DNA of 64,000 nucleotides from Shewanella sairae. Lineage in GTDB: Bacteria > Pseudomonadota > Gammaproteobacteria > Enterobacterales > Shewanellaceae. Under the pieces are notes generated by a model. The model made no database searches. It was not told the origin of the DNA and saw only the letters and a list, made by a program, of their open reading frames with translations. The translations under genes and the position numbers were made by a program. This document shows positions 27,006 through 36,161 of this stretch, piece after piece; the first letter of the stretch is position 1; every line of letters begins with the position of its first letter. The stretch covers positions 55,206 to 119,205 of the forward strand of contig NZ_JAKILT010000011.1 of the NCBI RefSeq assembly GCF_023283535.1. Direction: 5' to 3'.

Positions 27006-28619
27006 TTACAGTGACATCAAGAAATCAATAACTTGCGAGCGTTCTTCAGCCGATAACGCCATAAAATCTTGTTGACTCTTTTGCGCTTCGCCACCGTGCC
27101 ATAAAATCGCTTCCTCTAATGTTGCCGCACGGCCATCATGCAAAAATCCGGCTTGTGGATTAACCGTTTGCGTTAAACCTATGCCCCACAACGGACGAGT
27201 ACGCCACTCGTTTCCATCAGCCAAAAAGTCAGGTCTGCCATCAGCAAGTTCGTCGCCCATATCGTGCAACAGCAGATCAGTGAAGGGATAAATAGTCTGA
27301 TTTTTATGACTATCGCTCATCATAGCGCCGCCCAAATCACCGGATGCTTTGGTTACAAAGCTTGGACTGTGGCAACCAGTACAATTGATTTGTTCAAATA
27401 GCCTTGCGCCTTCACGCACACTCGGATCATCGATGTTTCGTCTTGCTGGTACAGCAAGCGTTTCTGCATAAAACACCACAGAGTCACTAAATGCCGCATC
27501 AGCTTCTGGTTCGCCATTTACATCACTGCCTGTATCAACAAAGCCTGTGCGCGTAAGGTAAGAATCATGCAGCGCCGTCCCCGCTATGCTTTCTTCAGGG
27601 AATAACGGATTAGTGATCCCAATATCGCCTCGCAGTGCGCCAAGTGACTGCACCCTAACACTCGGCGTATTCGCCTTCCAGCCAAAGCGCCCTAAGGATA
27701 CTGGCGTTGCTTCGCCCGCTTGGGCTTTAACCGCATCAAACACATAGTTGGCGCGGCCTGATATACCGTCATTGTCGACATCGTGAGTATCAACATTGGC
27801 AAGGATATCCGCTTCTGGTATTGCCTCGAGTAATCCTAAACCAAATACCGGCATGCCATTGCGCCAGCCCATTAATACATTATCTTGGAGTAAATTTGAG
27901 GTTAGGTTGCTGCTTGATTTAGTCTCCCCCGGCGCATCATAGGGGTTTTCCACTGCGAATAACGGCTTTTTCAGGGTGACACTTGTGCCATCCTCGTAGG
28001 TAATAACTTTAGTTTCATAGGACAAATAAACATCTGCTTGGCCAATAAACTGATTTTGCTGCCAATCAGGGCGTGCTTGTAGCACTCCTCGATGAAATAG
28101 TTGTCCACCAAAGTCTGGAACGGGGATCGGTGCGCAGTAATCATTAGCTGCAGTAGCAGTCACACAAGGTTCGTTAGGCGCCAGGCTAATCCTTAAGAAT
28201 AGCCCGGCGTCAGAACCCAGTTTTACTCGACTTTTTCCAGCAGGAATAATAGGCGTTGAATTACGACCATCTCTTTGATGACAAGAGTTACAGTCAGCGT
28301 TATTAAATACTGGCCCTAATCCATCAAGCTCAGGGTGAGCTGGATTAGGCGCCGTGGTAAACGCCGTTTCAAAACCCAAATCGCCTTCTAAGTGTAGAGT
28401 TAATTCATCCGCGGTTAGGTTAGGTGCTGGCGTTGAAAAACCATGCCCAGATTCTGAAGCATCAAATGTTGTGGTTTCACCACCACTTGCCTTCATATCT
28501 GTATAACTAGGGTAAACTTTCTCTTGCGGCTTTGGTGCTTCATCGTCACCAGAACCACCACATGCGGTTAAACTTACCATCGCCACTAATACTAAGCTGT
28601 TAAGTAAGCTTTTCTTCAT
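27006..28619 (-). CDS. DUF1111 di-haem oxidoreductase-family lipoprotein
   Basis: A 537-residue lipoprotein. The signal peptide MKKSLLNSLVLVAMVSLTAC places Cys20 in the lipobox. Two haem c motifs are visible: CNSCH (110-114) and CTGCH in the C-terminal third. The body text (GRFGWKANTPSVRVQSLGALRGDIGITNPLFP and FLHDGRAATLEEAILWHGGEA) is typical of DUF1111, a family of di-haem proteins often found beside imelysins. It probably does redox chemistry in the periplasm on iron or another metal. The ATG at 28619 fits the lipoprotein signal but its AGAGGT site is too close; an ATG at 28670 with GGAA upstream is the alternative. Confidence 0.82.
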   Translation of the reverse strand: MKKSLLNSLVLVAMVSLTACGGSGDDEAPKPQEKVYPSYTDMKASGGETTTFDASESGHGFSTPAPNLTADELTLHLEGDLGFETAFTTAPNPAHPELDGLGPVFNNADCNSCHQRDGRNSTPIIPAGKSRVKLGSDAGLFLRISLAPNEPCVTATAANDYCAPIPVPDFGGQLFHRGVLQARPDWQQNQFIGQADVYLSYETKVITYEDGTSVTLKKPLFAVENPYDAPGETKSSSNLTSNLLQDNVLMGWRNGMPVFGLGLLEAIPEADILANVDTHDVDNDGISGRANYVFDAVKAQAGEATPVSLGRFGWKANTPSVRVQSLGALRGDIGITNPLFPEESIAGTALHDSYLTRTGFVDTGSDVNGEPEADAAFSDSVVFYAETLAVPARRNIDDPSVREGARLFEQINCTGCHSPSFVTKASGDLGGAMMSDSHKNQTIYPFTDLLLHDMGDELADGRPDFLADGNEWRTRPLWGIGLTQTVNPQAGFLHDGRAATLEEAILWHGGEAQKSQQDFMALSAEERSQVIDFLMSL

Positions 28620-28754
28620 ACCTCTATGGTACTGGTTTATTATCTTTGTTTTATTAGGTTCGCTTGCCATATGCTGTTCCACACACTTATTCAATATTCG
28701 TTTTTCTCACTAACTAAAGCATTTAACCACTTATAATTTATGGGTATTTAGTGA

Positions 28755-28781
28755 GAAAAAAGGAGGTCCACTGGACCTCCT
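28755..28781 (-). terminator. terminator after the imelysin gene
   Basis: An AGGAGGTCCA/TGGACCTCCT palindrome with T-run on the minus strand, 15 bases after the imelysin stop and before the DUF1111 gene. It may let only part of transcription through to DUF1111. Confidence 0.75.
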
Positions 28782-28795
28782 AACTTGTTAACTCG

Positions 28796-29944
28796 TTAGA
28801 TGTTCCAATCTTTCAACAGTGGCAATACATCTGACTCTAGACTTGCTTGCAGTGTTGTAAGTGAATCAACAGCGGTTTGAATACGCACACGGCCATCTGC
28901 GTCGCTAATCGCTTGACGAAATGGCATATCATTATCGCCTGCTATCGCTTGAATCTTACTAATAGCATCATCGATTTCAGCTTTTACCCGGGTAGCTAGC
29001 TCTGGATTGGCAGCATTAACAAAATCAATAATTCCTTGCTTATCAGCAGCGCCGTCAAACTCACCTAAATAGACATTGCGCACACCAATGATGTTATCGC
29101 TAAAGTCCGTTAACGAATTCCACGAATACTGCGACTCAACCTTTGAGGTATCGGCTTTATCAAGCGACTCACCAAATGGATCAGCAATCTTGCCGTTACC
29201 AACCTCATCAACAATACCAATCATGCCGTTTACCAGCTCTTCAACGACACCTACCTCTGAGCTATAAAATGTATTGCCGTCAACACCTGAGTTTTTCAAC
29301 AGTTCGGCGTATGCTTTACCACTTTGACCGTCATGGCTGATTAGCCATGCATCATCGAGTGTTTTGGTATAATCACGGAATACTTCAGCAAGCCCCATAA
29401 GGTAATCACGCTCATTAGCCGTTAGTTCTGAAATGTCTTTACTATTATCATCGACACCATCGCCAAATAGCAGATATTCCATAGTGTGAAAACCTTGCAC
29501 ATCATCATTCCAGCCCTTGATCGTGTCAGCATCAAAACCAGTATTGTTAGCTAAAACAGTGGTTAAATCAGTGGTATTTAGCGGCCAGCTATCTAAATGC
29601 GGATCGATGCCTAAAGAGTCTACCGGACCAAAAATATGCGACTCACCTTGCTCCCATGGTTCGCGCGCCGCTTTCCACGCTTGTTGCGCAGCGAGCAGAT
29701 TGGCTTGTGTAGGCGTATTAACTAAGGTTTGAGTCGCTTGCAGCATAGCTTCGCCAGTCGCGGCTAAATTTGAATAACCAGCAACGATTACATCATCAGT
29801 TAGGTTGGTCACCATTTCAGTGGCGTCGAAAGTAAAGCCCGTTTCAGGTAATACTACTGGTGTATCGTCAGATCCTGAGCCACCACAAGCAGAAAGGGCT
29901 GTGACAAGAGCAATCGCTAACGCAGAATGAGTAAAGTGTTTCAT
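28796..29944 (-). CDS. imelysin-family lipoprotein (IrpA/ICMP-like)
   Basis: A 382-residue periplasmic lipoprotein. The lipobox is LSAC (Cys20). The central part is all-helical and carries the family's GxHxxE signature in GFHTMEYLLFG (His153, Glu156). Imelysins are not thought to be true peptidases despite the M75 label; they are iron-regulated surface or periplasmic proteins implicated in iron uptake. A GGAG site lies six bases before the ATG. It is the second gene after the barrel protein, 30 bases on, under the same Fur-like site. Confidence 0.88.
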   Translation of the reverse strand: MKHFTHSALAIALVTALSACGGSGSDDTPVVLPETGFTFDATEMVTNLTDDVIVAGYSNLAATGEAMLQATQTLVNTPTQANLLAAQQAWKAAREPWEQGESHIFGPVDSLGIDPHLDSWPLNTTDLTTVLANNTGFDADTIKGWNDDVQGFHTMEYLLFGDGVDDNSKDISELTANERDYLMGLAEVFRDYTKTLDDAWLISHDGQSGKAYAELLKNSGVDGNTFYSSEVGVVEELVNGMIGIVDEVGNGKIADPFGESLDKADTSKVESQYSWNSLTDFSDNIIGVRNVYLGEFDGAADKQGIIDFVNAANPELATRVKAEIDDAISKIQAIAGDNDMPFRQAISDADGRVRIQTAVDSLTTLQASLESDVLPLLKDWNI

Positions 29945-29973
29945 AAAAACTCCATTTATTTATGTCTTATTAT

Positions 29974-31380
29974 TTAAAGTGAAAATTGGTAACCAACGCC
30001 TAGCGCAAAGAAGTTAGTGTCTGGAATAGCGGCCACTGCGACTTGATGCACACCAGCTTCAGCCTTGATGACAATCTCCGGAATAGGGAAATAGTTAATA
30101 CCAGCACTTATCCAAGTGTTCTCATAGCGCTTGGTTGCCACACCGGTTTCCACTTCTTTTAAAGGATTGGAGTAATCGATATTGGCAAATACTGTAATAG
30201 GAATAGCGGTGAACTGCCCGAGGTCGACACCCGCTTCAACAAAGAAAGCCTCAGATTTAGATCCGACTTGAGCGAAGTTGCCCGGCTTAAGACCTGGAGT
30301 GGTTTTATTCGCCTGAGTGATGGCATCGCTGTCACTAAGCGTTCCATATAGGTATTGTCCGCGTAGGATCCACGGCCCTTCCACAAAAGCGCCAGCCAGA
30401 GACAGAATTTCTACCGTGCCATTTGCACTGAGCTTATTGGTCTTATGACGATTACCGCTGGTATTACCGTAATAATAAGATGCTCCTAACGCAGAGCCTG
30501 TTTTGAAGTTGCCATAATCAAGGCGAACAACGTAAGCAAGGTCATCAGCATTCACATGTTCAAAACGCTTTTGATGACCAGATGCCACCCAGTCATAGGT
30601 TCGGAAGTACTCAGAGTTTAAGCCACTAACAACCTGGGCTTGATAATGAAAATCCGCGACTTCACCGAAGATCCCAATACCATTTTCATTCCATACAGCT
30701 GGTAGCATGGCAGCTTCACTCTTATGGCGTTGCACCGTAAGGTATTGACTGGGTTTGTGTAGCGTACTACTCAGACCGACAGGAAGGTGAATATTACCGA
30801 ACTTAACGCCAAAGGCTTCGCTTGGGCGATAGCGGATCTCGGCTTTTTCGATCATCACCTCACCACCGGCTTCAACCTCAGCCTCAAACTCGCCAAATTC
30901 ATCAAATCCGTCATATTCTAACGAGCTGCCAGTACCACCATGTTCGTATTCAATTTCAACTTCCATGTCCCATTCATCATTAAACTGATAGCCAAACTCA
31001 GTCACAATACGTTCTAGGTCAAAGCGACTGCGGCGCTCAGGCGAAGTGTCTTGCACGTTATCGAAGTATTCATCACTGGTATAAATCGCACTACCATAGG
31101 ACTTGAATGAAAATTTATCCCACTGACTTGCTGTTGATTTAACAGTTTGTGACGCTTGTTGATGCTCGTTTTTCTGTTGTTGAACTTCAATTGCTTGCTG
31201 CTTTTGTTGCTGCGCCAATTGTTGCAACTGGATTTTCAAGGCCGAAAGCTCTGCTTCTTGTTTGGCAATCGCTGCAGCTAACGCTTCAGGATCGCTTGCT
31301 GATAACGCGCTTGAGCTAAATACGCTGGCAATAGCTAACGCTAGCATATTCAGCTTGGTATGCTTCGAAATGGACTTCAT
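29974..31380 (-). CDS. outer-membrane barrel protein with N-terminal coiled coil
   Basis: A 468-residue exported protein. After the signal peptide (about 1-28, ...SSSALSA) comes a glutamine-rich coiled coil (about 30-80, ELSALKIQLQQLAQQQKQQ), the layout of trimeric porins with an N-terminal periplasmic coiled coil. The remainder is a beta-barrel ending GVGYQFSL, like the phosphate-selective OprO/OprP group. An acidic loop (about 150-172) rich in Glu, Asp and Gly may bind cations. It is the first gene of the unit with imelysin and DUF1111 and has a strong Fur-like box upstream, so an iron- or metal-related pore is likely. Confidence 0.8.
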   Translation of the reverse strand: MKSISKHTKLNMLALAIASVFSSSALSASDPEALAAAIAKQEAELSALKIQLQQLAQQQKQQAIEVQQQKNEHQQASQTVKSTASQWDKFSFKSYGSAIYTSDEYFDNVQDTSPERRSRFDLERIVTEFGYQFNDEWDMEVEIEYEHGGTGSSLEYDGFDEFGEFEAEVEAGGEVMIEKAEIRYRPSEAFGVKFGNIHLPVGLSSTLHKPSQYLTVQRHKSEAAMLPAVWNENGIGIFGEVADFHYQAQVVSGLNSEYFRTYDWVASGHQKRFEHVNADDLAYVVRLDYGNFKTGSALGASYYYGNTSGNRHKTNKLSANGTVEILSLAGAFVEGPWILRGQYLYGTLSDSDAITQANKTTPGLKPGNFAQVGSKSEAFFVEAGVDLGQFTAIPITVFANIDYSNPLKEVETGVATKRYENTWISAGINYFPIPEIVIKAEAGVHQVAVAAIPDTNFFALGVGYQFSL

Positions 31381-31864
31381 AGACGTCTCTCATTTTGATT
31401 CTGCGCTGCAAATCAATTAATAAAGCATTGAAAGTAAAGTAGTACTTATACTTTCAGGCGTTCTCAGCACTCTATCAACCAACTTGAACAGCTCCCCCTA
31501 AATTCGCAGACAAACTACACTCAATGAGAATGACTTACATTATCATTTACAGAAAACTTACATTTAGCACCAAGGTGCTACTTAGGTAGCAGAGCAGGCA
31601 ACAATTCAAGCTCAGTAACAATCAATGATTAAATAAGGAGAAGAGCTAGATAGCGCAATATTTCAAACCGTGAGGGTCTTTCTATTTAGCTTATAAAAAG
31701 GGGAATCAAACAACTGGTGCGCAAATTGTTACTATTGCCACCCGCTTCTTTGCGACTCAGGTCTAATAATAAAAGACCATCATGTATACTGCTATTTCGC
31801 CTAAATCACTAAGAAAAAGCAGCACTGAAATCAACCGGTTTACAAGTGACTGATAGGACCTCCA
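31381..31864. other. gene-free divergent promoter region
   Basis: A 484-base region between the outward-facing barrel gene (minus strand) and the MFS gene (plus strand). It holds the Fur-like box at 31526-31544 and is otherwise AT-rich with no recognised feature. The MFS gene has an AGGA site seven bases before its ATG. Confidence 0.5.
31526..31544. promoter_or_regulatory. Fur box upstream of the barrel-imelysin unit
   Basis: GAGAATGACTTACATTATC matches 14 of 19 positions of the Fur consensus GATAATGATAATCATTATC, with both half-sites nearly complete. It lies 146 bases before the barrel gene. The match supports iron repression of the barrel, imelysin and DUF1111 set. Confidence 0.75.
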
Positions 31865-33046
31865 ATGAGAAACGATCCTCAAAAACTACTCCTATGGATG
31901 ACTTTCATCATGTCACTAGTGTTTGCTGTATGGCAGGCATTATTAAATAACTTTGTCATTGAACGAGCACAATTTACCGGTGCAGAAATTGGCATTTTAC
32001 AAAGCTTGCGTGAGGTTCCAGGCTTTCTTGCTTTTACTGCTATTTTTGTTTTATTACTGATCCGGGAACAAGCCTTTGCTTTATTGTCGCTGGCCGTACT
32101 GTGTATCGGAGTCGCAATTACCGGATTTTTCCCACAAGTTCTGGGCTTATATATCACCACGGTGTTGATGTCCGTCGGATTTCATTACTTTGAAACCGTT
32201 AACCAATCTCTTACCTTACAGTGGGTCGACAAACAAGAAGCGGCAGCATTTATGGGCAAGGCTTTAGCTTGGCGCAGCGCTGCCGCCCTTGGTGGCTACG
32301 CCAGTATTTGGTTAATTATGAGCAGGCTAAAACTAGATTATCAATGGATGTACGCCATTATCGGCAGCCTAGGCTTATTAATGGTGATCACCATCAGCTA
32401 TTACTTTCCTAATTTTAACCAAGGTGAAATGCAGCATAAAAAGCTCATCGTTAAAAAGCGCTATTGGCTTTATTACCTACTGACTTTCTTTTCTGGCGCA
32501 AGACGGCAAATATTCATGGTATTTGCAGGGTTCATGATGGTTGAAAAGTTCGGCTATAGTGTCACTCAAATTACTTCCCTGTTTTTAATAAATTATGTGG
32601 TGAACCTGTTATTTGCTCCTGCAATCGGTCGTTTTATTGGACGTATTGGAGAGCGGAATGCATTAACTATTGAGTATATAGGACTTACCGCGGTATTTAT
32701 TAGCTATGCTCTCGTTGAGCAAGCCGAATTTGCAGCAGCGCTATACGTGATAGATCATTTGCTCTTTGGCATGGCGATAGCAATGAAAACCTATTTTCAG
32801 AAGATTGCCGACCCAAAAGACATTGCCGCAACCATGTCGGTTAGCTTTACCATTAACCACATTGCAGCAGTGGTGATCCCTGCACTATTGGGCCTGCTAT
32901 GGTTAAGCTCGCCACAAATGGTGTTTTATATCGGAGCAGGATTTGCAGTTTGCTCATTGGTGTTAGCATTAAATGTACCGCGCCACCCAAAGCAAGGCGA
33001 AGAAGTAGCCTATTTTGGTAAAGTAAATCAAGATTCTACGAGTTGA
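31865..33046 (+). CDS. MFS transporter
   Basis: A 393-residue polytopic protein of the size of a 12-helix major facilitator. Hydrophobic segments fill the chain, with a basic central loop (HKKLIVKKRYW, about 195-205) and a short loop with the MFS-like GRFIGRIGERNALTIEY (about 257-273). The substrate is not evident. Its closest relatives in this genus would need a search. It is a single-gene unit, followed by a 350-base gap that opens the AssT module. Confidence 0.75.
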   Translation: MRNDPQKLLLWMTFIMSLVFAVWQALLNNFVIERAQFTGAEIGILQSLREVPGFLAFTAIFVLLLIREQAFALLSLAVLCIGVAITGFFPQVLGLYITTVLMSVGFHYFETVNQSLTLQWVDKQEAAAFMGKALAWRSAAALGGYASIWLIMSRLKLDYQWMYAIIGSLGLLMVITISYYFPNFNQGEMQHKKLIVKKRYWLYYLLTFFSGARRQIFMVFAGFMMVEKFGYSVTQITSLFLINYVVNLLFAPAIGRFIGRIGERNALTIEYIGLTAVFISYALVEQAEFAAALYVIDHLLFGMAIAMKTYFQKIADPKDIAATMSVSFTINHIAAVVIPALLGLLWLSSPQMVFYIGAGFAVCSLVLALNVPRHPKQGEEVAYFGKVNQDSTS

Positions 33047-33397
33047 TTTCGGTCAAGATTAGTCGGATTGGAATACGAGTTTACACTTGCTAGTATTAAT
33101 ATCTGCTGGCAAGCGTATACTATCAAGAATTAACAATTAAGGCCGATAGTCATTTAATATAAATTTATTTAAAACTTAAAAACTCACCAATTTAAACAAT
33201 GTAATCATTAATTACCTACCCAACACTTCCTATTTAGCCATTCTCAACAATAACATCATATAAATTACAAAGTAACTACATATAAAAACTTCAATAACGA
33301 AATACAATTTTATCATCATTTATGAGCTTCCCTACCCAGCTTAACAACATCCTAATATTATTAGGAAACTCCAATATGACCTCCCCTTTCCAACCAA
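33047..33397. other. gene-free AT-rich region at the left edge of the AssT module
   Basis: The region lies between two convergent genes. It holds the left copy of a 27-base repeat (33122-33148), then very AT-rich DNA, and a weak CCTAAT/ATTAGG hairpin at 33352-33366. No terminator with a T-run and no small gene was seen. Confidence 0.5.
33122..33148 (+). repeat. left copy of a 27-bp direct repeat
   Basis: It is identical at 25 of 27 positions to 39212-39238 and in the same orientation. Both copies include CAATTAAGGCCGATA. The pair brackets the LysR-dsbL-dsbI-assT-porin module. Confidence 0.8.
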
Positions 33398-34348
33398 CTA
33401 TTTCTCTTTCCAATGATGACTACATTCCCCCATTAGTTTAATAACTTCGCTTTTCAACACATCTCTAAGCCATTTATTGAACAATGTATTACCTCTACTC
33501 CGAGAGTAGATACTATAGTAATTTAAATGAGTATCTAACTCTCTTGGTGCCTTAATTAGCTTAATTGAATCTCCCTGTGCCATTAACCCCGCAGCTGAAG
33601 AATAACAAAGGCTATTACTTGATTTTAGTATTGAAACAATAGCAGGAAGGTAAGCTATTTTAGCTGTGATATTGGGGGTAATGCCTTTATCTCTGCATGC
33701 CAATTCAATTAATGAAGAACCATACTCATTCCAGCAAGGAATGCTTTGTAAAATTATAGGATAATTACACATATCAATAAGTGTAATTTCATTTTTGCTT
33801 TTTAAAATAGGGTGGTTATATCGGCATGCAAGCATTCTTAATGAAGGACAAATTAATTCACTTTTCACATAATCAGAATCAAGTGACTGCACCGTTAAAG
33901 CAATATCAATCTTTTCTTTGCGAATCATGTCTAAAGTATTTTCATTCCAAACACTTATACTCAGTTGAACATGAGGACACTCTATCGCTAATCTATGATA
34001 AAGAATAGGTATCAAACTCACTGCTATAGGTTCTAAAACTGCAATACTCACCTGACCTTGATATATTGATGGAGTAAAGTCTGGTGTAATATTGTAGAGA
34101 CTCTCCATACTCAGTAAGGTCTCTGGTAGTTTCTTATAAATTTCTGTCGCTCGCTCACTGGCTAGCAAACCAGTTTTACAGCGTATAAATAAAGGATCGT
34201 TAAATATTTCTCTTAGTCGCTTCAACTCATAGCTTACTTTTGACTGAGACTCCTGGAGAAGCTTTGCAGTATTAAGAATTGATAATTCTTCATACAACAG
34301 TTTAAATATCTTTAAAGTACCGTATTTCATTTCATTTAGATCGTTCAC
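33398..34348 (-). CDS. LysR-family regulator of the AssT module
   Basis: A 316-residue LysR regulator. The helix-turn-helix (about residues 12-65) shows LSILNTAKLLQESQSKVSYELKRLREIFNDPLFIRC, with a type-2 effector domain after it (about 95-305). The start is GTG at 34348 with AGGGAGG five bases upstream; an ATG at codon 7 is the alternative. The gene is divergent from dsbL and so probably controls the module, perhaps in response to an aryl sulfate or phenol. It is visibly richer in A and T than the genes outside the repeats. Confidence 0.88.
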   Translation of the reverse strand: MNDLNEMKYGTLKIFKLLYEELSILNTAKLLQESQSKVSYELKRLREIFNDPLFIRCKTGLLASERATEIYKKLPETLLSMESLYNITPDFTPSIYQGQVSIAVLEPIAVSLIPILYHRLAIECPHVQLSISVWNENTLDMIRKEKIDIALTVQSLDSDYVKSELICPSLRMLACRYNHPILKSKNEITLIDMCNYPIILQSIPCWNEYGSSLIELACRDKGITPNITAKIAYLPAIVSILKSSNSLCYSSAAGLMAQGDSIKLIKAPRELDTHLNYYSIYSRSRGNTLFNKWLRDVLKSEVIKLMGECSHHWKEK

Positions 34349-34911
34349 TAGCCCTCCCTAGAACGCAAGAACAAAACAAGTTCAAGCAAAAAACAATTCA
34401 CTACTACATCTAAAAATCAAATATAACACGATCGATTTTAAATATTGCATTTCGAATCTAAATTTGCGACCAAAACTTTACAATCACAAAAACATTGAAC
34501 AACAACACATACTTTATGACAAATTCAAAATATCTAGGTATAAAAACTAATTTTTGATTTTTACATTACCAAACAATACGCCAATCATAATAATTAACAC
34601 TGGAATTTATCACCACATAATTGAGTGATCCTTGTCACAACAAGACTCCTTATATGTAATTAATTTATTAAGTGAAAACGGAGTAACTTAAGAAACTTTA
34701 ATGATGATGTGTTTTTTATTAGCAGAACGACTCACACAAAAGAATAGTAACGTAGAAATGCATATCGAGACTACATCACCAAAAAAGACTGTGTATCGCT
34801 CAACCGATATTCGTCCTTAATAAGCTTTCGCTCAATAACCTAAACATTAAATCAAGTATAGCTCTCACTTATTTAGCTCTATATCCAATACTTAAAGAGA
34901 AGATCAACATT
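34349..34911 (+). other. 563-base divergent promoter region of the AssT module
   Basis: AT-rich DNA between the LysR gene and dsbL. It includes a CRP-like site at 34624-34639. No open frame with a ribosome binding site was seen. The length leaves room for a long dsbL leader or a small RNA. Confidence 0.5.
34624..34639 (+). promoter_or_regulatory. candidate CRP site
   Basis: AGTGA-N6-TCACA, matching nine of ten core bases of the TGTGA-N6-TCACA consensus, 273 bases before dsbL. In Shewanella CRP governs many anaerobic and respiratory genes, so control of the module by carbon or respiration is possible. Confidence 0.5.
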
Positions 34912-35523
34912 ATGAAAAAATCACTCACATGTATCGCTGCTGCCCTATTTTTATCATTCAGCGCTCAAGCAGCAACAGAAGGCGTTGAGTATCAAGTATT
35001 ACCAGCATCAGCTCAGTTTGATGCCCCGAATACCGTTACTAAAATCTACTCGATTAACTGCCCTTTCTGCTTTAAGTATGAAAAAGCAGGGATCCCGAAT
35101 GACAAGATTCTCCCAGCTGGTAGCAAGCTTGAACAATACCATATTTCCCCTAAGCCACCTTTCGGTATGGAGAAGTCGACAGCACTCGCTATCGCCAAAG
35201 AAATCAAAGGCGACAAAGTATTTAAACAGGTTAAAGCTGAATACTACAACCAGTACCACGTTAAGAAAGTTAAGTTTAAATCATCGGATGCGACCATTAA
35301 CTTCGCATTAGACGATTTAAATATGACTCGTGCAGAGTTTGATAAACATGCTGAAAATCCTAAAGTTAAAGCATTAATCGCTGAGTGGGATAAAGGTGTT
35401 GCCGTAGCTAATATCCAAGGTGTTCCCGCTATTACTGTTAATGGTAAATACCTCATCAACACCAAGTCTATTAAGTCTATGAACATGCTTAAAGACCTTA
35501 TCGCTGAATTGAGCGCTAAGTAA
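34912..35523 (+). CDS. dsbL: DsbL-type thiol oxidase
   Basis: A 203-residue periplasmic thioredoxin-fold protein with a signal peptide (cleavage after SAQA, about residue 20). The active site is INCPFC (Cys50, Cys53); CPFC is the dipeptide of E. coli DsbL, a dedicated, strongly oxidising partner for arylsulfate sulfotransferase. The cis-proline is in GVPAI (Pro172). A basic stretch (HVKKVKFK, about 116-123) recalls the positively charged surface of DsbL. Its stop overlaps the start of dsbI by one base, and assT follows, which fixes the assignment. Confidence 0.92.
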   Translation: MKKSLTCIAAALFLSFSAQAATEGVEYQVLPASAQFDAPNTVTKIYSINCPFCFKYEKAGIPNDKILPAGSKLEQYHISPKPPFGMEKSTALAIAKEIKGDKVFKQVKAEYYNQYHVKKVKFKSSDATINFALDDLNMTRAEFDKHAENPKVKALIAEWDKGVAVANIQGVPAITVNGKYLINTKSIKSMNMLKDLIAELSAK

Positions 35524-36137
35524 TGAGCGCTATTAAAGACTTTTGGGAGGGCTTTAAGTCCGACCCTATGAATGGCTTAGTAACAATGCAAAGCCAACGC
35601 CCTATTTGGGCGGTGATGATTGGTGGAGCGATGTTCGCCATCCTTTCTGCAATCTTGTACTTCCAGCTATTTATGGCAATGGACCCATGCGAATTATGCG
35701 TTTATATCCGCTTTAGCCAGTGCTGTATTGTTATTGCTGGACTTATCATTTTAATTGACCCACGTAACCATATCCTGAAAGGCCTAGGCCTACTGTTAGC
35801 TTGGTACGGTGTGATTCAAGGCTTCATGTGGTCATACGAACTAATGGGTATTCACAATGCAGCTCACATGGTTGTAGACGAGTCGATGGACTTTTTTGCC
35901 GCCGCTGGCGATGCAGCGGGAGCCGCCTGCTCCACTGAGCCAAGATTCCCTCTAAACCTGCCTTTAGATGAGTGGCTACCATTTGAGTTCATGCCTACTG
36001 GTGGTTGTGGTGAAGATGATTGGACTTTCCTAGGTGGCGGTATGGCCCATTGGTGCATGGTTATCTATTCAGTATTTGGTTTAGCGGCTGCGCCTTTAAC
36101 AGCAGCTTGGTTAGTACAGTTGTTTAAAAGAAAGTAA
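35523..36137 (+). CDS. dsbI: DsbI, DsbB-like quinone reductase for DsbL
   Basis: A 204-residue inner-membrane protein with four helices. The first periplasmic loop region has CELC (Cys56, Cys59) in MDPCELCVYIRF, and the second holds Cys136 (ACSTEPRFPL) and Cys162 (TGGCGED). These are the two cysteine pairs that shuttle electrons from DsbL to quinones. The spacing and text fit DsbI better than general DsbB. Translation is coupled to dsbL (TAATG overlap), and assT starts 24 bases downstream. Confidence 0.92.
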   Translation: MSAIKDFWEGFKSDPMNGLVTMQSQRPIWAVMIGGAMFAILSAILYFQLFMAMDPCELCVYIRFSQCCIVIAGLIILIDPRNHILKGLGLLLAWYGVIQGFMWSYELMGIHNAAHMVVDESMDFFAAAGDAAGAACSTEPRFPLNLPLDEWLPFEFMPTGGCGEDDWTFLGGGMAHWCMVIYSVFGLAAAPLTAAWLVQLFKRK

Positions 36138-36161
36138 TAATAATTCGGAGATTTACAACTA

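Noticed and set aside
33352..33366. CCTAAT/ATTAGG hairpin as the terminator of the MFS or LysR gene
   Set aside because: The stem is only six A/T-rich base pairs and there is no T-run.
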